In this document: positions 47,106 through 58,800 of the stretch, one piece after another
Numbering within the stretch: position 1 is the stretch's first letter
Layout: the number at the start of each line of letters is the position of its first letter
Source: Deinococcus depolymerans
GTDB taxonomy: Bacteria; Deinococcota; Deinococci; Deinococcales; Deinococcaceae
Length of the DNA stretch: 64,000 bases
Reading direction: 5' to 3'
NCBI RefSeq assembly: GCF_039522025.1
Contig: NZ_BAAADB010000003.1
Coordinates: 444,200-508,199, forward strand
Made by a program: the position numbers and the translations under genes
Notes under the pieces: model-generated
The model's database searches: none
What the model was told of the DNA's origin: nothing
The model's input: only the letters and a program-made list of their open reading frames with translations

Positions 47106-47444
47106 GGCGTGCAGCAGATCACACGCCCGCGCCCCGCGCATCCGCAATTCAGCTCATCAATGGTGCGGACAGGTTCATCCCTTCAGATCAGACCAGCGAT
47201 GAACACGCCGTGTTTACCCCTCCCCCTTGAGGGGGGAGGCTGGGAGGGGGTGAGCAGGCATGGCGTGACAGAAACCGTGTTTCATGCTTGTCCGCTCTGG
47301 CGCTTAAGGGCGTCGAAGCTAACATTGCGAGATTCCGGGAAAACGCCGGAATCCCTCCATTCCCGCTTCAACGCCCTTCCTCTGCTGCGCGCTCCGCGCG
47401 GTTTATCTACAAGATAAACGCAGTGTACTTAAACAGTGTCCGTA
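47106..47444. other. 339-bp intergenic region with hairpins
   Basis: No gene seen. It holds a CTCCCCC/GGGGGAG hairpin (about 47219-47243), a nested inverted repeat (47306-47378), and GTTTATC/GATAAAC (47401-47419) just after the zinc-finger gene. Base composition is lower in GC than the surroundings. Confidence 0.5.
47306..47378. repeat. Nested inverted repeat
   Basis: Outer arms AAGGGCGTCGAAGC (47306-47319) and GCTTCAACGCCCTT (47365-47378) pair with one mismatch (G-U in RNA). Inside, ATTCCGG (47332-47338) pairs with CCGGAAT (47346-47352). It resembles a MITE or REP-type unit, unrelated to families 1 and 2; only one copy is here. Confidence 0.6.
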
Positions 47445-47873
47445 TCAGTGATCGTCCGGGCCGATCGGCTCGATGGGGAAGATGCGCCCTGCCAGGGATT
47501 CCAGCCCGCGCGTGCCCGCGCGTTTCTGGCAGCCCTCGGTGGCGGTGCACAGCGTCATGTACCGCGTGCGGCGCGCGGCGACCTGCACGCGGTACAGCGC
47601 GGCCTCGCTGCGGCTGCGGGTGTAGTGGCACAGGTCGCAGTGCAGCACGCCACGCGTCTTCGGGTCCAGCGGCGTGAACTCGGCCAGCTGCTCGCCGTGC
47701 ACCAGCGCCAGCCGGCCGTCCGCGACCGGGTACAGGCCCAGCGTGGGTGCGGCGGGCCGGGCGGCGTCCTGCTCGCCGAACAGTTCGCGGTGCGTGTCCG
47801 GGAACAGTTCGCGCAGCAGGTCCCTGACATCGTGTGCCCGCGCGCGGGCTTCCTTCCGGTGCGGGTCGTTCAT
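47445..47873 (-). CDS. FBP/FusB-like zinc-finger protein
   Basis: 142 residues. The C-terminal half has [32 protein letters not shown]...EGCQKRAG, in pieces a C-x2-C ... C-x5-C treble-clef like the C-terminal domain of EF-G-binding (FusB/FBP) proteins, which rescue EF-G from the ribosome. The N-terminal half is helical. The start at 47873 fits the TACACT box 7 nt away; an ATG one codon earlier is possible. The TGA stop is joined to TGATACGGAC, like the edge of family-1 repeats, but the rest of that element is absent. Confidence 0.65.
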   Translation of the reverse strand: MNDPHRKEARARAHDVRDLLRELFPDTHRELFGEQDAARPAAPTLGLYPVADGRLALVHGEQLAEFTPLDPKTRGVLHCDLCHYTRSRSEAALYRVQVAARRTRYMTLCTATEGCQKRAGTRGLESLAGRIFPIEPIGPDDH

Positions 47874-47880
47874 CATGTCC

Positions 47881-47886
47881 AGTGTA
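47881..47886 (-). promoter_or_regulatory. -10 box of zinc-finger gene
   Basis: TACACT on the minus strand, 7 nt before the ATG at 47873 and 4 nt before the ATG at 47876; the usual spacing favours the second. Confidence 0.5.
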
Positions 47887-47944
47887 GAAGCGGACGCCGC
47901 GCAGCAAAGTGGAAACGGGCACAGGGTCGCCCGCACCGGCGCAG

Positions 47945-47950
47945 TAGACT
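47945..47950 (+). promoter_or_regulatory. -10 box upstream of recO
   Basis: TAGACT, 7 nt before a GTG at 47958 that opens a 16-codon ORF ending over the recO start. This spacing suggests the transcript begins on that GTG. Confidence 0.5.
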
Positions 47951-47957
47951 GGAGGCT

Positions 47958-48008
47958 GTGACCTGCCTCCTGCCCCGCACCACCCCGCCACGCAGGCAGC
48001 GCCCTTGA
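47958..48008 (+). CDS. Possible leaderless leader ORF coupled to recO
   Basis: GTG ... TGA, encoding (V/M)[15 protein letters not shown]. Its TGA (48006-48008) overlaps the recO TTG (48005-48007). With the -10 box at the right distance for a leaderless start, ribosomes would enter here and restart at recO. This would explain the weak TTG and lack of a strong ribosome site for recO. Confidence 0.45.
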   Translation: MTCLLPRTTPPRRQRP

Positions 48009-48742
48009 GGTCCCGCACCGCCAACCGCAGCGGCATCGTCATCCGCCGCCGCGTGACGCCCGCCGGGGACATCCTGCTGTCGCTGCTGACCCCGCAGGGC
48101 AAACTGAAGGCCGTGGCGCGCGGCGGCGTGCGCGGCCCGCTCGCCAGCCGCCTGAACCTGTTCCACCACGTGCACGTGCAGGTGTACCAGGGCCCGCACA
48201 ACGACCTCGCCAGCGTGCAGCAGGCTGTGCTGGAGGGCGCGCTGCCCACCCTGGCGCAGCCGGAACGCTACGCCTTCGCGCACCTGATGGCCGAATTCGC
48301 CGACGCGCTGTTCCAGGAAGGCGAGTTCAGCGAGCAGGCCTTCGAGCTGTTCGCGGGGGCGCTGCGCGGCGTGGCGCACCAGCCGGATCCGGAATGGGTG
48401 GCGCTGGTCATGAGTTACAAACTGCTGGCCCTGGCCGGATTCGTCCCGCAGACCACCCACTGCGCCCGCTGCCGCGCGCCCGACCCGGCGCACCCGGACC
48501 CGCTGGGCGGGCAACTGCTGTGCCGCGCGTGCGCCGCGCTGCCCGCATACCCGCCCGACGCGCTGGACTTCCTGCAGGGCGTGGCCCGCCGCACCGTGCG
48601 CGCCAGCATGGACGCCCCGCTGCCCGACGCGCAGCGGCCCGCGCTGTGGCGGGCGCTGGAACGGTTCGTGACCGTGCAGATCGGGAACGTCCAGTCCTGG
48701 CGGCAGCTCGTGCCGCACGCGCAGGCGGCGCCCACGTCGTAA
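48005..48742 (+). CDS. recO: DNA repair protein RecO
   Basis: 245 residues, TTG start ([10 protein letters not shown] matches the known D. radiodurans N-terminus as I remember it). An N-terminal OB fold (about 1-80), a helical domain, and a zinc finger with Cys at about 153/156 (CARC) and 175/178 (CRAC). RecO works with RecR to load RecA on SSB-coated DNA in the RecFOR pathway, which matters for Deinococcus radiation repair because it lacks RecBC. A short coupled ORF precedes it. Confidence 0.96.
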   Translation: MRSRTANRSGIVIRRRVTPAGDILLSLLTPQGKLKAVARGGVRGPLASRLNLFHHVHVQVYQGPHNDLASVQQAVLEGALPTLAQPERYAFAHLMAEFADALFQEGEFSEQAFELFAGALRGVAHQPDPEWVALVMSYKLLALAGFVPQTTHCARCRAPDPAHPDPLGGQLLCRACAALPAYPPDALDFLQGVARRTVRASMDAPLPDAQRPALWRALERFVTVQIGNVQSWRQLVPHAQAAPTS

Positions 48743-48762
48743 CGGCCGACACCCCCCAGTTT

Positions 48763-49491
48763 CTACAACCCCAGTGCGGCGATGGCGCCCAGCAGCGCGA
48801 CCGGCGCCGTCTCGGCCCGCAGGATGCGCGGCCCCAGCGTCACGGCGTGTGCGCCGCCCGCCACCAGCCGCGCGACCTCCGCGTCGGTCAGGCCGCCTTC
48901 CGGGCCGGTGATCAGGGTCACGGGCGCCGACCAGTCGAGCACGTCGGTCAGGCGGGTGTTCGAGCCGGGCTGCGCGACGAACACCTGCCCGGTCAGCGGC
49001 ACGCCTGCCAGCGCAACGGGGGCCAGCACGGGCGGAATCACGTTGCGGCGCGACTGCTTGGCCGCCTCCTGCGCCACGCGGTTCAGGCGGTCGAGTTTCT
49101 GCGCGCCGATCTCGCGGGCGTCCGCGCGGGCCGTGACGGTCAGCTGCACGGCGCTCACGCCGAGTTCCGTGGCGGCGCGCACCACGTCGCTCAGCTTGTC
49201 GCCCTTCAGCAGGGCCGCGGCCAGCGTGACCGGCTGCGGCGTTTCCAGGTGCGTCTCGATGGCCTCGCCCAGGTGCAGCGTGGCCCGCGCTTCCTCCAGT
49301 TCGGTCAGGGTGGCGAGCGCCTCGGCGCCCTGACCGTCGAACACGCGCAGGGCGTCCCCGGCGCGCAGGCGCAGGACATGCAGGTGCCGCGCCTCGCCCG
49401 GCCCCAGCGTCATGACCGCCGACAGGGCCGGCACCCGCACCCGGTGGCGCGGCAGATCGGGCCGGGGGCGGTCGGGCCGGTCGGCGGTCAT
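48763..49491 (-). CDS. rsmE: 16S rRNA m3U1498 methyltransferase RsmE
   Basis: 242 residues. PUA-like N-terminus ([38 protein letters not shown] in pieces) and SPOUT domain with the knot motifs [15 protein letters not shown] and [20 protein letters not shown]. It methylates U1498 of 16S rRNA. The ATG overlaps the prmA stop by 4 nt (ATGA). The GPEGG and RILRxETA loops for SAM are intact. Confidence 0.94.
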   Translation of the reverse strand: MTADRPDRPRPDLPRHRVRVPALSAVMTLGPGEARHLHVLRLRAGDALRVFDGQGAEALATLTELEEARATLHLGEAIETHLETPQPVTLAAALLKGDKLSDVVRAATELGVSAVQLTVTARADAREIGAQKLDRLNRVAQEAAKQSRRNVIPPVLAPVALAGVPLTGQVFVAQPGSNTRLTDVLDWSAPVTLITGPEGGLTDAEVARLVAGGAHAVTLGPRILRAETAPVALLGAIAALGL

Positions 49492-50297
49492 GCGTTGCGG
49501 GCGGTCACGAGCGCCCAGTCGCCGTCGGTCCGCACCTGCACGTCCGTGAACCCCTCGCGCTCCAGGGCATCCTGCACCAGCGGCAGCTTGCTGACCAGGA
49601 TGCCGGTCAGGATCAGCGGTCCGCACGGGCGCAGGTGCCCCAGGTACGCGCCCACCAGCAGGTCGTGCAGCTCCGCGTACAGGTTCGCGACCAGCACGTC
49701 GAACACCCCGTCCGGAACCACGTCGCCCGGCAGGTCGTCGCCCAGCGTGCCCACCATGAACGCCGCGCGGCCCTCCGGCACGCCGTTCTGCCCGGCGTTC
49801 TCGGCAGCAATCGGGATGGTGACCGGGTCGATATCCACGCCCAGCGCGTAGCGGGCGCCCAGCAGCGCCGCCGCGATGGCCAGCACGCCGCTGCCGGTGC
49901 CCACGTCCAGCACCGTCTGCCCGTCCAGGTCCAGCGCCGAGAGCGCCTCGACGGCCATGCGGGTGGTCGCGTGGTGCCCGGTCCCGAAGGCCATGCCCGG
50001 CTCGATGATCAGCGGCACCTGGGTGGACGGCACCTCGGCGCGCAGCCACGGCGGCACGATGGTCACGCGCCCGGCGGGCACGGGCCGCAGGTTCGCCTTG
50101 AATTCCGCCTGCCAGTCCTGATCGGCCTCGTCCCGCCACTCGCCGTCGCGGATGTCGGCAGGCAGGTCGGCCTGCTCGTCGAAGTACGCGCGGATCAGGC
50201 CCGCGCGTTCCTCCAGGCCGGTCGCGCCGGCCTCCCACAGCAGGTCGAGGTGCTCCTCGCGCGTTTCGAACGTTCCGGGAAGGTGGTAGACCAGCAT
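49488..50297 (-). CDS. prmA: Ribosomal protein L11 methyltransferase
   Basis: 269 residues. N-terminal substrate-recognition domain, then a Rossmann methyltransferase with [36 protein letters not shown] and VANLYAELH (equivalent of N-x-x-x, motif IV). PrmA methylates several lysines and the N-terminus of L11. The ATG lies 6 nt from TAGACT; GAGGGG between them may also act as a ribosome site. It is in an operon with rsmE, a common pairing. Confidence 0.94.
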   Translation of the reverse strand: MLVYHLPGTFETREEHLDLLWEAGATGLEERAGLIRAYFDEQADLPADIRDGEWRDEADQDWQAEFKANLRPVPAGRVTIVPPWLRAEVPSTQVPLIIEPGMAFGTGHHATTRMAVEALSALDLDGQTVLDVGTGSGVLAIAAALLGARYALGVDIDPVTIPIAAENAGQNGVPEGRAAFMVGTLGDDLPGDVVPDGVFDVLVANLYAELHDLLVGAYLGHLRPCGPLILTGILVSKLPLVQDALEREGFTDVQVRTDGDWALVTARNA

Positions 50298-50303
50298 CCC
50301 CTC

Positions 50304-50309
50304 AGTCTA
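50304..50309 (-). promoter_or_regulatory. -10 box of prmA-rsmE
   Basis: TAGACT on the minus strand, 6 nt before the prmA ATG; leaderless layout. Confidence 0.5.
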
Positions 50310-50549
50310 GGGTATTTCCCGGATTGTCGGCGCTGGAGCGGCCCTGGGCCACGCCGGCACGCACCGGACGGGCGGTGTCCCGGCCCCGACGCGGGCAGGC
50401 GGGTCCGGTAACGCTTCTGTAGCGCGGCAGAAGCGGCACTCGACTCCGGGCGGCCCGGCCCCCTTCATCCACTCAGGTCCGGGCCTTAGACTGCCAGTCA
50501 GACCCCCCCCGGCTTCCCGGGGAACACGGGCCGCCCGGAGGAGACGCAG

Positions 50550-52769
50550 ATGGCACGCAGGACCGACACCCACACCACCGGACCGGACCGGATGCCGGAC
50601 GGAGGTGACTGCCGGAGCGTGCCGGACCACCTGATCCTGACCCTGGTTCCCGGCGCGGTCATGCGTGCCGGATGGCCGGCCGGCGCGGCCCGCGCCGCCC
50701 TCCCGTGGCTCGCCACGCTCGGTCCCCGCGACCTCCACCGCGCCGCCTGGGGCGAGCGGGTCACGCTACGCCGGCCCAGGCACAGTGCCGTGCGCCTGCC
50801 CGGCGCGCACCGGCAGGCCGGGACGGCCGTGCTGGAGGCCGTGCGGCCCGGCGCGGCGCAGGTGCGGCTGGACTGGTCCGCGCGGCCCGCTGCCCCCACG
50901 CACGCCGGGGTCACCGTGCACGGCGCGCCGCCCACCGACCTGCCGGCCGAACTGCTGCCCTGCCTGACCCTGCCGCCCGCACAGGCACTGGACGCGGCCG
51001 CGCCCTTCCTGCGGAGGGCCGGCGTGACCCGCGCCCAGCTCAGCGACGGGTTCGACCTGTTCAGCCGTGACCTGACCGGCGGCCCCGACCCCGCCGGGCT
51101 GCGGCACGCCCTGACGGTCGGCCCGCCGGACGCCACGCTGGGCCGCCTGTGGCTGAGCGGCCCCCCGGGTCCGGACGCGCACGCGGCGGCGCAGGCGCTG
51201 TTCGTGTCGGCCAGCGCCGCTGCGCGGCAGGTGCGGGCGGCGCGTGAGGCCCGCACCGCCCGCCTCAGCCTGGACCTGCAGTGGGCCGCGCAGGCCCTGC
51301 GGGACGGTCATGTGTTGCCCGAGGAGACCCTGCAGGCCGCGCAGCGACTGACCGGCGCGCTCGGCGCAGCCCTGCTGACCCCCCAGGGCGCCCTGCTGCA
51401 GGCCGGTGCGCTGGACGACGGCAGCCTGTGCCGCGCCGTCCGCGCGCTGCGCCTGACGCGCAGCCCGGCCGGGCCGACCTGTCCGGCCGCGCCGCTGCTG
51501 CTGGACCTGGGGGGGGCCGGCGGCTGGACGCTGCTGGTGCCGCTGAACAGCCCGGGCGTCTCGGACGCCGCCTGGGCCTTCCAGTTGCCGGCCGGTCCGC
51601 ACGGCTGGCTGGGCGACCCGACCAACCAGATCTGGGAGACCCTGCGCCGCGCCGCGCGCGATCCGGTGCATGCGTCCGGCCCGCGCGGCCTGGAACGGCG
51701 GCAGGAGGGAACCGTGACGCTCTCGCCGACGCTGCTCAGCGTGCTCGACAGCGTGGGTGACAGTCAGATTCCCAGCCAGATCGCCGGGCGGGGTTTGGCG
51801 CACCTGACCGGCGCGGGCGGCGCGGTGGGCGGCGCGTACCTGACGGTGCCCGGCCCGCCGGACCGCCCGGCCGGCGCGGGAGACACCGGGCGGGACCTCG
51901 CGGCGTCGGCCGGTGACGTGGCGGCGCTGGGGGAACCGCAGGTGCAGGCCGCGCTGCGCCGGAGTGCCGGGCAGAGCGGCACGCGGCAGCTCAGCCGGCC
52001 CGGTGCTGCGGCCGTCTTCCTGAGTGTCAGTCCGGTGCAGGTGGGCGGTCAGATGACCGGCGTGCTGGCCCTGCTGCACGCCTCGCCGCCACCGGCCGCC
52101 ACGCTGCCGCTGCTGAGCGTCCTGGCGACCCAGGTGGGCAAGGCCTGCGAGCGGCAGCGGGTCCTGCGGGACCTCGCGCAGGTGCGCGAGCAGACCTTCC
52201 GCGTGCTGGGGCGCGTGCTGGAGTACCGCAGCTTCGAGACCAAGGGCCACACGGACCGCGTGACTGCCCTGGCGCTGCGGCTGGGGCAGGAACTGGACCT
52301 GCCCAGCACGCAGCTGGCGCACCTGCGCTGGGGCGCGTACCTGCATGACCTGGGCAAGATCGCCATCTCGGACGACGTGCTGCACAAGGAAGGTGCCCTG
52401 ACGGACCCGGAACGGCGCTGGATGCGGCGGCACGTCACCATCGGCGAGACGCTGCTGCGCGAACAGGGTCTGGTGCCGCCCGAGGTGCTGCAGATCGTCC
52501 GTCACCACCACGAACGCTGGGATGGTGGGGGCTACCCGGACGGGCTGAGCGGCCGCGACATTCCGCTGCTGGCGCGGCTGTTCGCGGTGGTGGACGTGTT
52601 CGACGCGCTGAGCAGCGAGCGGCCCTACAAGGCCCCCTGGTCGCGGCAGGACACGCTGCGGGAACTGCGGCACATGGCCGGCACGCACCTCGATCCGGCC
52701 CTGGTGGAGACCTTCCTGGGCATGCTGGGTGCGGGCCTGCCCGCGCCGCCCTTCGGGGCCCTGAACTGA
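50550..52769 (+). CDS. HD-GYP domain protein with GAF-like regions
   Basis: 739 residues. The C-terminal 190 residues (about 545-735) are an HD-GYP domain: [20 protein letters not shown] at 598-602, and [17 protein letters not shown] with the GYP motif at about 661, all metal ligands seen. These domains hydrolyse c-di-GMP. Upstream are two GAF-like regions (about 245-365 and 395-530) and a Pro/Arg/Ala-rich N-terminus I do not recognise. No membrane segment, so a cytosolic sensor. GGAGGAG lies 8 nt before the ATG; a TAGACT -10 is near 50487. Confidence 0.88.
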   Translation: MARRTDTHTTGPDRMPDGGDCRSVPDHLILTLVPGAVMRAGWPAGAARAALPWLATLGPRDLHRAAWGERVTLRRPRHSAVRLPGAHRQAGTAVLEAVRPGAAQVRLDWSARPAAPTHAGVTVHGAPPTDLPAELLPCLTLPPAQALDAAAPFLRRAGVTRAQLSDGFDLFSRDLTGGPDPAGLRHALTVGPPDATLGRLWLSGPPGPDAHAAAQALFVSASAAARQVRAAREARTARLSLDLQWAAQALRDGHVLPEETLQAAQRLTGALGAALLTPQGALLQAGALDDGSLCRAVRALRLTRSPAGPTCPAAPLLLDLGGAGGWTLLVPLNSPGVSDAAWAFQLPAGPHGWLGDPTNQIWETLRRAARDPVHASGPRGLERRQEGTVTLSPTLLSVLDSVGDSQIPSQIAGRGLAHLTGAGGAVGGAYLTVPGPPDRPAGAGDTGRDLAASAGDVAALGEPQVQAALRRSAGQSGTRQLSRPGAAAVFLSVSPVQVGGQMTGVLALLHASPPPAATLPLLSVLATQVGKACERQRVLRDLAQVREQTFRVLGRVLEYRSFETKGHTDRVTALALRLGQELDLPSTQLAHLRWGAYLHDLGKIAISDDVLHKEGALTDPERRWMRRHVTIGETLLREQGLVPPEVLQIVRHHHERWDGGGYPDGLSGRDIPLLARLFAVVDVFDALSSERPYKAPWSRQDTLRELRHMAGTHLDPALVETFLGMLGAGLPAPPFGALN

Positions 52770-52881
52770 ACTGCCGGGCCGCGGACCGGGCGCCCTGGAC
52801 CGGGTGCCCTGGACCGGGCGGCCCCGGCGGCGGTCTGCACATCTGCGGGCCGGTGCGGGCGGCGTGGGGGCGCGCCGCACC

Positions 52882-52887
52882 TATACT
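52882..52887 (+). promoter_or_regulatory. -10 box of proC
   Basis: TATACT, 7 nt before the ATG at 52895; leaderless layout, and it rules out the longer N-terminus. Confidence 0.6.
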
Positions 52888-52894
52888 GGCCCGC

Positions 52895-53686
52895 ATGAAG
52901 CTCGCGATCGTCGGTGTGGGGAAGCTGGGCCTGGCCCTGCTGGAAGGTGTGGTGGCCCGGGGCGTGATCCCGGCCTCCGAGATCGGGCTGCTGGACCTGA
53001 ACACGGCCCGGACCGAGGAGATCGCCGCGCGGACCGGGGCGCGCGCCATCACGCCCGCGCAGCTGCCGGGCACCGAGCGGGTGCTGGTCAGCCTGCAGCC
53101 CCGCGTGTTCCCGGAGGCGGCCGGCTGGCTGGCGCAGGAGAACACCGGGTACATCAGCACCATGGCCGGCGTGAGCGTGGCGGCGCTGGCCCGCCGGCTG
53201 GGCACGAAACGGGTGGTGCGGGTCATGCCGAACCTCGCGGCGACCATCGGGCGCAGTCAGACGGCCATCACGGGACCGCGTGAGGCGACCGACGCGGGTG
53301 ACCTGGCGTTCGCGCGCCACCTGTTCGCGGCCGTGGGGGACGCCTACGAGCTGCCTGAGCACCTGTTCAACGCCTTTACCGGCATGAGTGCCAGCGGCCC
53401 GGCGTACGTGGCGGTGGTGGCCGAGGCGCTCGCGGACGGGGGCGTGCGCATGGGGCTGCCGCGCCCGCTGGCCAACGAGCTGGCGGCCAAGCTGCTGGTC
53501 TCGACCGGCGAGCTGCTGCAGCTGCGCGCGCACCCGGGCATGCTCAAGGACGAGGTGGCCAGTCCCGGCGGCACGACCATCGCGGGACTGGCGGCGCTGG
53601 AGTCGGCCGGCGTGCGGGGCGGTCTGATCGAGGCGGTCGTGCAGGCGACCCGGCGGGGTACCGACCTGGGCCGCGATCAGGAGTAA
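52895..53686 (+). CDS. proC: Pyrroline-5-carboxylate reductase
   Basis: 263 residues. The NADPH-binding N-terminus is [27 protein letters not shown] and [30 protein letters not shown] (P5C signature) follow, then [16 protein letters not shown]. It makes proline from pyrroline-5-carboxylate, the last step of the pathway. The start is fixed by the -10 box 7 nt upstream. A family-1 repeat begins 6 bp after the TAA stop. Confidence 0.95.
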   Translation: MKLAIVGVGKLGLALLEGVVARGVIPASEIGLLDLNTARTEEIAARTGARAITPAQLPGTERVLVSLQPRVFPEAAGWLAQENTGYISTMAGVSVAALARRLGTKRVVRVMPNLAATIGRSQTAITGPREATDAGDLAFARHLFAAVGDAYELPEHLFNAFTGMSASGPAYVAVVAEALADGGVRMGLPRPLANELAAKLLVSTGELLQLRAHPGMLKDEVASPGGTTIAGLAALESAGVRGGLIEAVVQATRRGTDLGRDQE

Positions 53687-53692
53687 GGGTGA

Positions 53693-53846
53693 TACGGACT
53701 CCGGTTGAAAGGCGCGCAGATACTTTCGACCCGAGCGGACCCGTGGAGTTGCGACGCAGAGCGAGCGCGAGAGAGGTGGGTTCCGGGCGTGGCGTTGACA
53801 GATCGGTGGTGTTCCGGTCTGTCAACGAAACAATCGGAATCCGTGT
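53693..53846 (+). repeat. Long structured repeat, family 1, diverged
   Basis: Full copy after proC, hairpin-I end first. The hairpin-I arms are changed (GGTTGAAAGG / CTTTCGACCCG), while the third hairpin (GTTGACAGATCGG / CCGGTCTGTCAAC) stays paired. Distal edge CCGTGT. Confidence 0.85.
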
Positions 53847-53881
53847 GGGCGGCCGGCGCGGCGCCCGTGAGGGCGCGGTCC

Positions 53882-53910
53882 TGGCATCTGAAAGCGCTTT
53901 CAGGTACAGT
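53882..53910 (+). promoter_or_regulatory. Promoter of lacI-type gene
   Basis: TACAGT (-10, 53905-53910) with a weak -35 (TGGCAT, 53882-53887) 17 bp upstream. The spacer is filled by a LacI-type palindrome, so the gene is probably self-repressed. The -10 is 6 nt from an ATG at 53917 that opens a leader ORF. Confidence 0.6.
53888..53903. promoter_or_regulatory. LacI-type operator O1
   Basis: CTGAAAGCGCTTTCAG, a perfect 16-bp palindrome with the central CG of LacI/GalR operators. It sits between -35 and -10 of the lacI-type gene. Confidence 0.85.
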
Positions 53911-53916
53911 GCGGAC

Positions 53917-54005
53917 ATGTTCCCAGCGTTCAAGTCGCGTCAAACGGCTTCCGTGTGTCCTGCCAGCCGCCCGGACCGGCGGCGCACCAGCGTGGAGAGC
54001 GGCGC

Positions 54006-54009
<4 letters not shown>
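53917..54009 (+). CDS. Possible leaderless leader ORF coupled to lacI-type gene
   Basis: 30 residues (MFPAFKSRQTASVCPASRP ...), basic at the end. The ATG lies 6 nt after the TACAGT -10, so it would be leaderless. Its TGA overlaps the ATG of the LacI-type gene (ATGA, 54006-54009). Its likely role is to bring ribosomes to the regulator; the peptide itself matches nothing I know. Confidence 0.5.
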
Positions 54010-55019
<1,010 letters not shown>

Positions 55020-55083
55020 CCCCGGCCGCCCCCCTGACGTCCGGTTGGATGGGCGGCCTGCACCGTTCCGTCCGGGCCCGGCG

Positions 55084-55249
55084 CTACGGACTCCGGTGGA
55101 AGGGGTGGCAAATACCGTTCAATCCGATCGGACCTGTCGAGCTGGCCTGAAGTGCTGGCCTGAAGTGGAACAGCAAAGCGGGTGCCGGACGTGGAGTTGA
55201 CAGATCGGTGGTGTTCCGATCTGTGAACGAAACAAACGGCAGGCCGTAT
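55084..55249 (+). repeat. Long structured repeat, family 1, with internal duplication
   Basis: Full but diverged copy between the lacI-type gene and the transporter operon. A 13-bp unit (GCTGGCCTGAAGT) is duplicated in tandem at 55141-55166. The third hairpin is GTTGACAGATCGG / CCGATCTGTGAAC. It starts 65 bp after the lacI-type stop. Confidence 0.85.
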
Positions 55250-55358
55250 GAAAGGGCATTCTTTCACGATCGCCCCCGGCTATCAGGAATGCCGGCTTTC
55301 TGAATCGTTATATACGGACTTTGTGATCGTCCGCCGCCCGAGAGGGGGAAAGTCCATC

Positions 55359-55374
55359 TTGACAGCGCTTTCAA
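55359..55374. promoter_or_regulatory. LacI-type operator O2
   Basis: TTGACAGCGCTTTCAA, 16 bp, matching O1 at the AGCGCTTTCA core with one imperfect position per arm. It covers the -35 box, so binding should block transcription of the transporter-GH1 operon. Confidence 0.8.
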
Positions 55375-55388
55375 AAGGCGAGTACAGT
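55359..55388 (+). promoter_or_regulatory. Promoter of beta-glucoside transporter operon
   Basis: TTGACA (55359-55364), 18 bp, TACAGT (55383-55388): the best -35/-10 pair in the window. The -35 lies within the LacI-type operator. The transcript leader would be about 140 nt. Confidence 0.8.
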
Positions 55389-55532
55389 GACATCCAAGCA
55401 GACCTGAAACACCCAGACCCCTCCGTTCACCCGTGAACGGAACCCCGCAAGCGCCCGCCGTCCACCCGATGCGTGCCCGCTGTCCTGTCTGCCGAGGCCC
55501 CGACCCGCCCCCCACCCCACGGAGGAACCACC

Positions 55533-56795
<1,263 letters not shown>

Positions 56796-56806
56796 GCGGC
56801 GCCACC

Positions 56807-56853
56807 GGGGGGCAGGTTCCGCGGCCCGCACCGGCCGCCGGAACCTGCCCCCC
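56807..56853 (+). promoter_or_regulatory. Strong intergenic hairpin inside transporter operon
   Basis: GGGGGGCAGGTTCC (56807-56820) pairs with GGAACCTGCCCCCC (56840-56853), extended inside by GCGGCC/GGCCGC. No U tract. Placed between the binding-protein and permease genes, it probably protects the upstream mRNA or reduces permease expression, as REP hairpins do in malE-malF. Confidence 0.65.
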
Positions 56854-56870
56854 ACCCCATGGAGTGAAGG

Positions 56871-57842
56871 ATGCAAGCGACCCTCAAACCCCCCAAGGCG
56901 CGCCGCAGACCCAGCTGGAGCGACTTCCAGCGGCGGTACGCGCCCTACCTGTTCATCAGCCCCTTTTTCATCCTGTTCTTCGCGTTCGGCCTGTTTCCCA
57001 TCGTGTTCAACGCCTTCCTGAGCTTCCACCAGTGGCAGCCGGGCACCGGCCTGGGCGAGATGAAATTCGTCGGGCTGCGGAACTACACCGACAACCTGAC
57101 CGACCCGACCTTCTGGCTGTCCCTGAAGAACACGGCCGTCCTGGCCGTCCTGTCGGGTCTGCCGCAGCACCTGATCGCCATCCCGCTGGCCTTCGCCATC
57201 CAGGGCGGCCTGCGGCGCATGCAGAACCTCGTGACCGCCGTGTACTTCCTGCCGTACATCACGTCCATCGTGGCGATCTCCGTGATCTTCTTCACGCTGT
57301 TCTCCTGGCAGTACGGCGTGATCAACGTCGTCCTGAACGCCCTGCACGGCCTGCCCCTGATCGGCGCGCTGTTCCCCGCCGAGAAGATCAACTGGCTGGG
57401 CGAGAAGGAGTACGTGCAGAGCGCCGTCGCCATGGTCGTCGTGTGGCGCTACACCGGCTGGAACATGCTGCTGTACCTCAGCGGCCTGCAGGCCATTCCC
57501 CGCGAACTGTACGAGGCGGCCAGCGTGGACGGCGCCACGCGCGGCCAGCAGTTCCGCTTCATCACGCTGCCGCTGCTGCGCCCGATCATGTTCATCGCCG
57601 TGACCCTCAGCCTGATCGGCGGCCTGCAGCTGTTCGAGGAGCCGTTCATCCTGACCAACGGCAGCGGCGGCGCCGGACAGGCCGGACTGACCACCGTGAT
57701 GTACATGTACCGCACCTACGCCGCGTACTCCGACGCCGGCGTGGCCGCCGCCATGTCCTGGCTGCTGTTCCTCGTGATCGGCGCCCTGACCCTCGTGAAC
57801 AACCGCGCCTTCGGCCGCAGCGGCCTCGCCGGAAGGGACTGA
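56871..57842 (+). CDS. Sugar ABC permease, MalF type
   Basis: 323 residues with six membrane helices, first YAPYLFISPFFILFFAFGLFP. The EAA loop is YEAASVDGATRGQQFRFITLPLLRPIM. GGAG lies before the ATG (CATGGAGTGAAGGATG). It partners with the MalG-type gene 2 nt downstream. No ATPase gene is in the cluster. Confidence 0.93.
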   Translation: MQATLKPPKARRRPSWSDFQRRYAPYLFISPFFILFFAFGLFPIVFNAFLSFHQWQPGTGLGEMKFVGLRNYTDNLTDPTFWLSLKNTAVLAVLSGLPQHLIAIPLAFAIQGGLRRMQNLVTAVYFLPYITSIVAISVIFFTLFSWQYGVINVVLNALHGLPLIGALFPAEKINWLGEKEYVQSAVAMVVVWRYTGWNMLLYLSGLQAIPRELYEAASVDGATRGQQFRFITLPLLRPIMFIAVTLSLIGGLQLFEEPFILTNGSGGAGQAGLTTVMYMYRTYAAYSDAGVAAAMSWLLFLVIGALTLVNNRAFGRSGLAGRD

Positions 57843-57844
57843 CC

Positions 57845-58693
<849 letters not shown>

Positions 58694-58800
58694 GCCGCGG
58701 GCCGACCCGCCCGCTCCCCGCGTCCTTCCGCGCCACTCTCCACCCACCTCGCACGGCCGGATGCCTGAATCCATTCGACCGGAACCACAGGAGTTCCCGC

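Noticed and set aside
47219..47243. CTCCCCC/GGGGGAG hairpin as a gene terminator
   Set aside because: It lies in the middle of a non-coding gap, upstream of the GNAT gene and well past the end of the zinc-finger gene, with no U tract, so no gene can be assigned to it.
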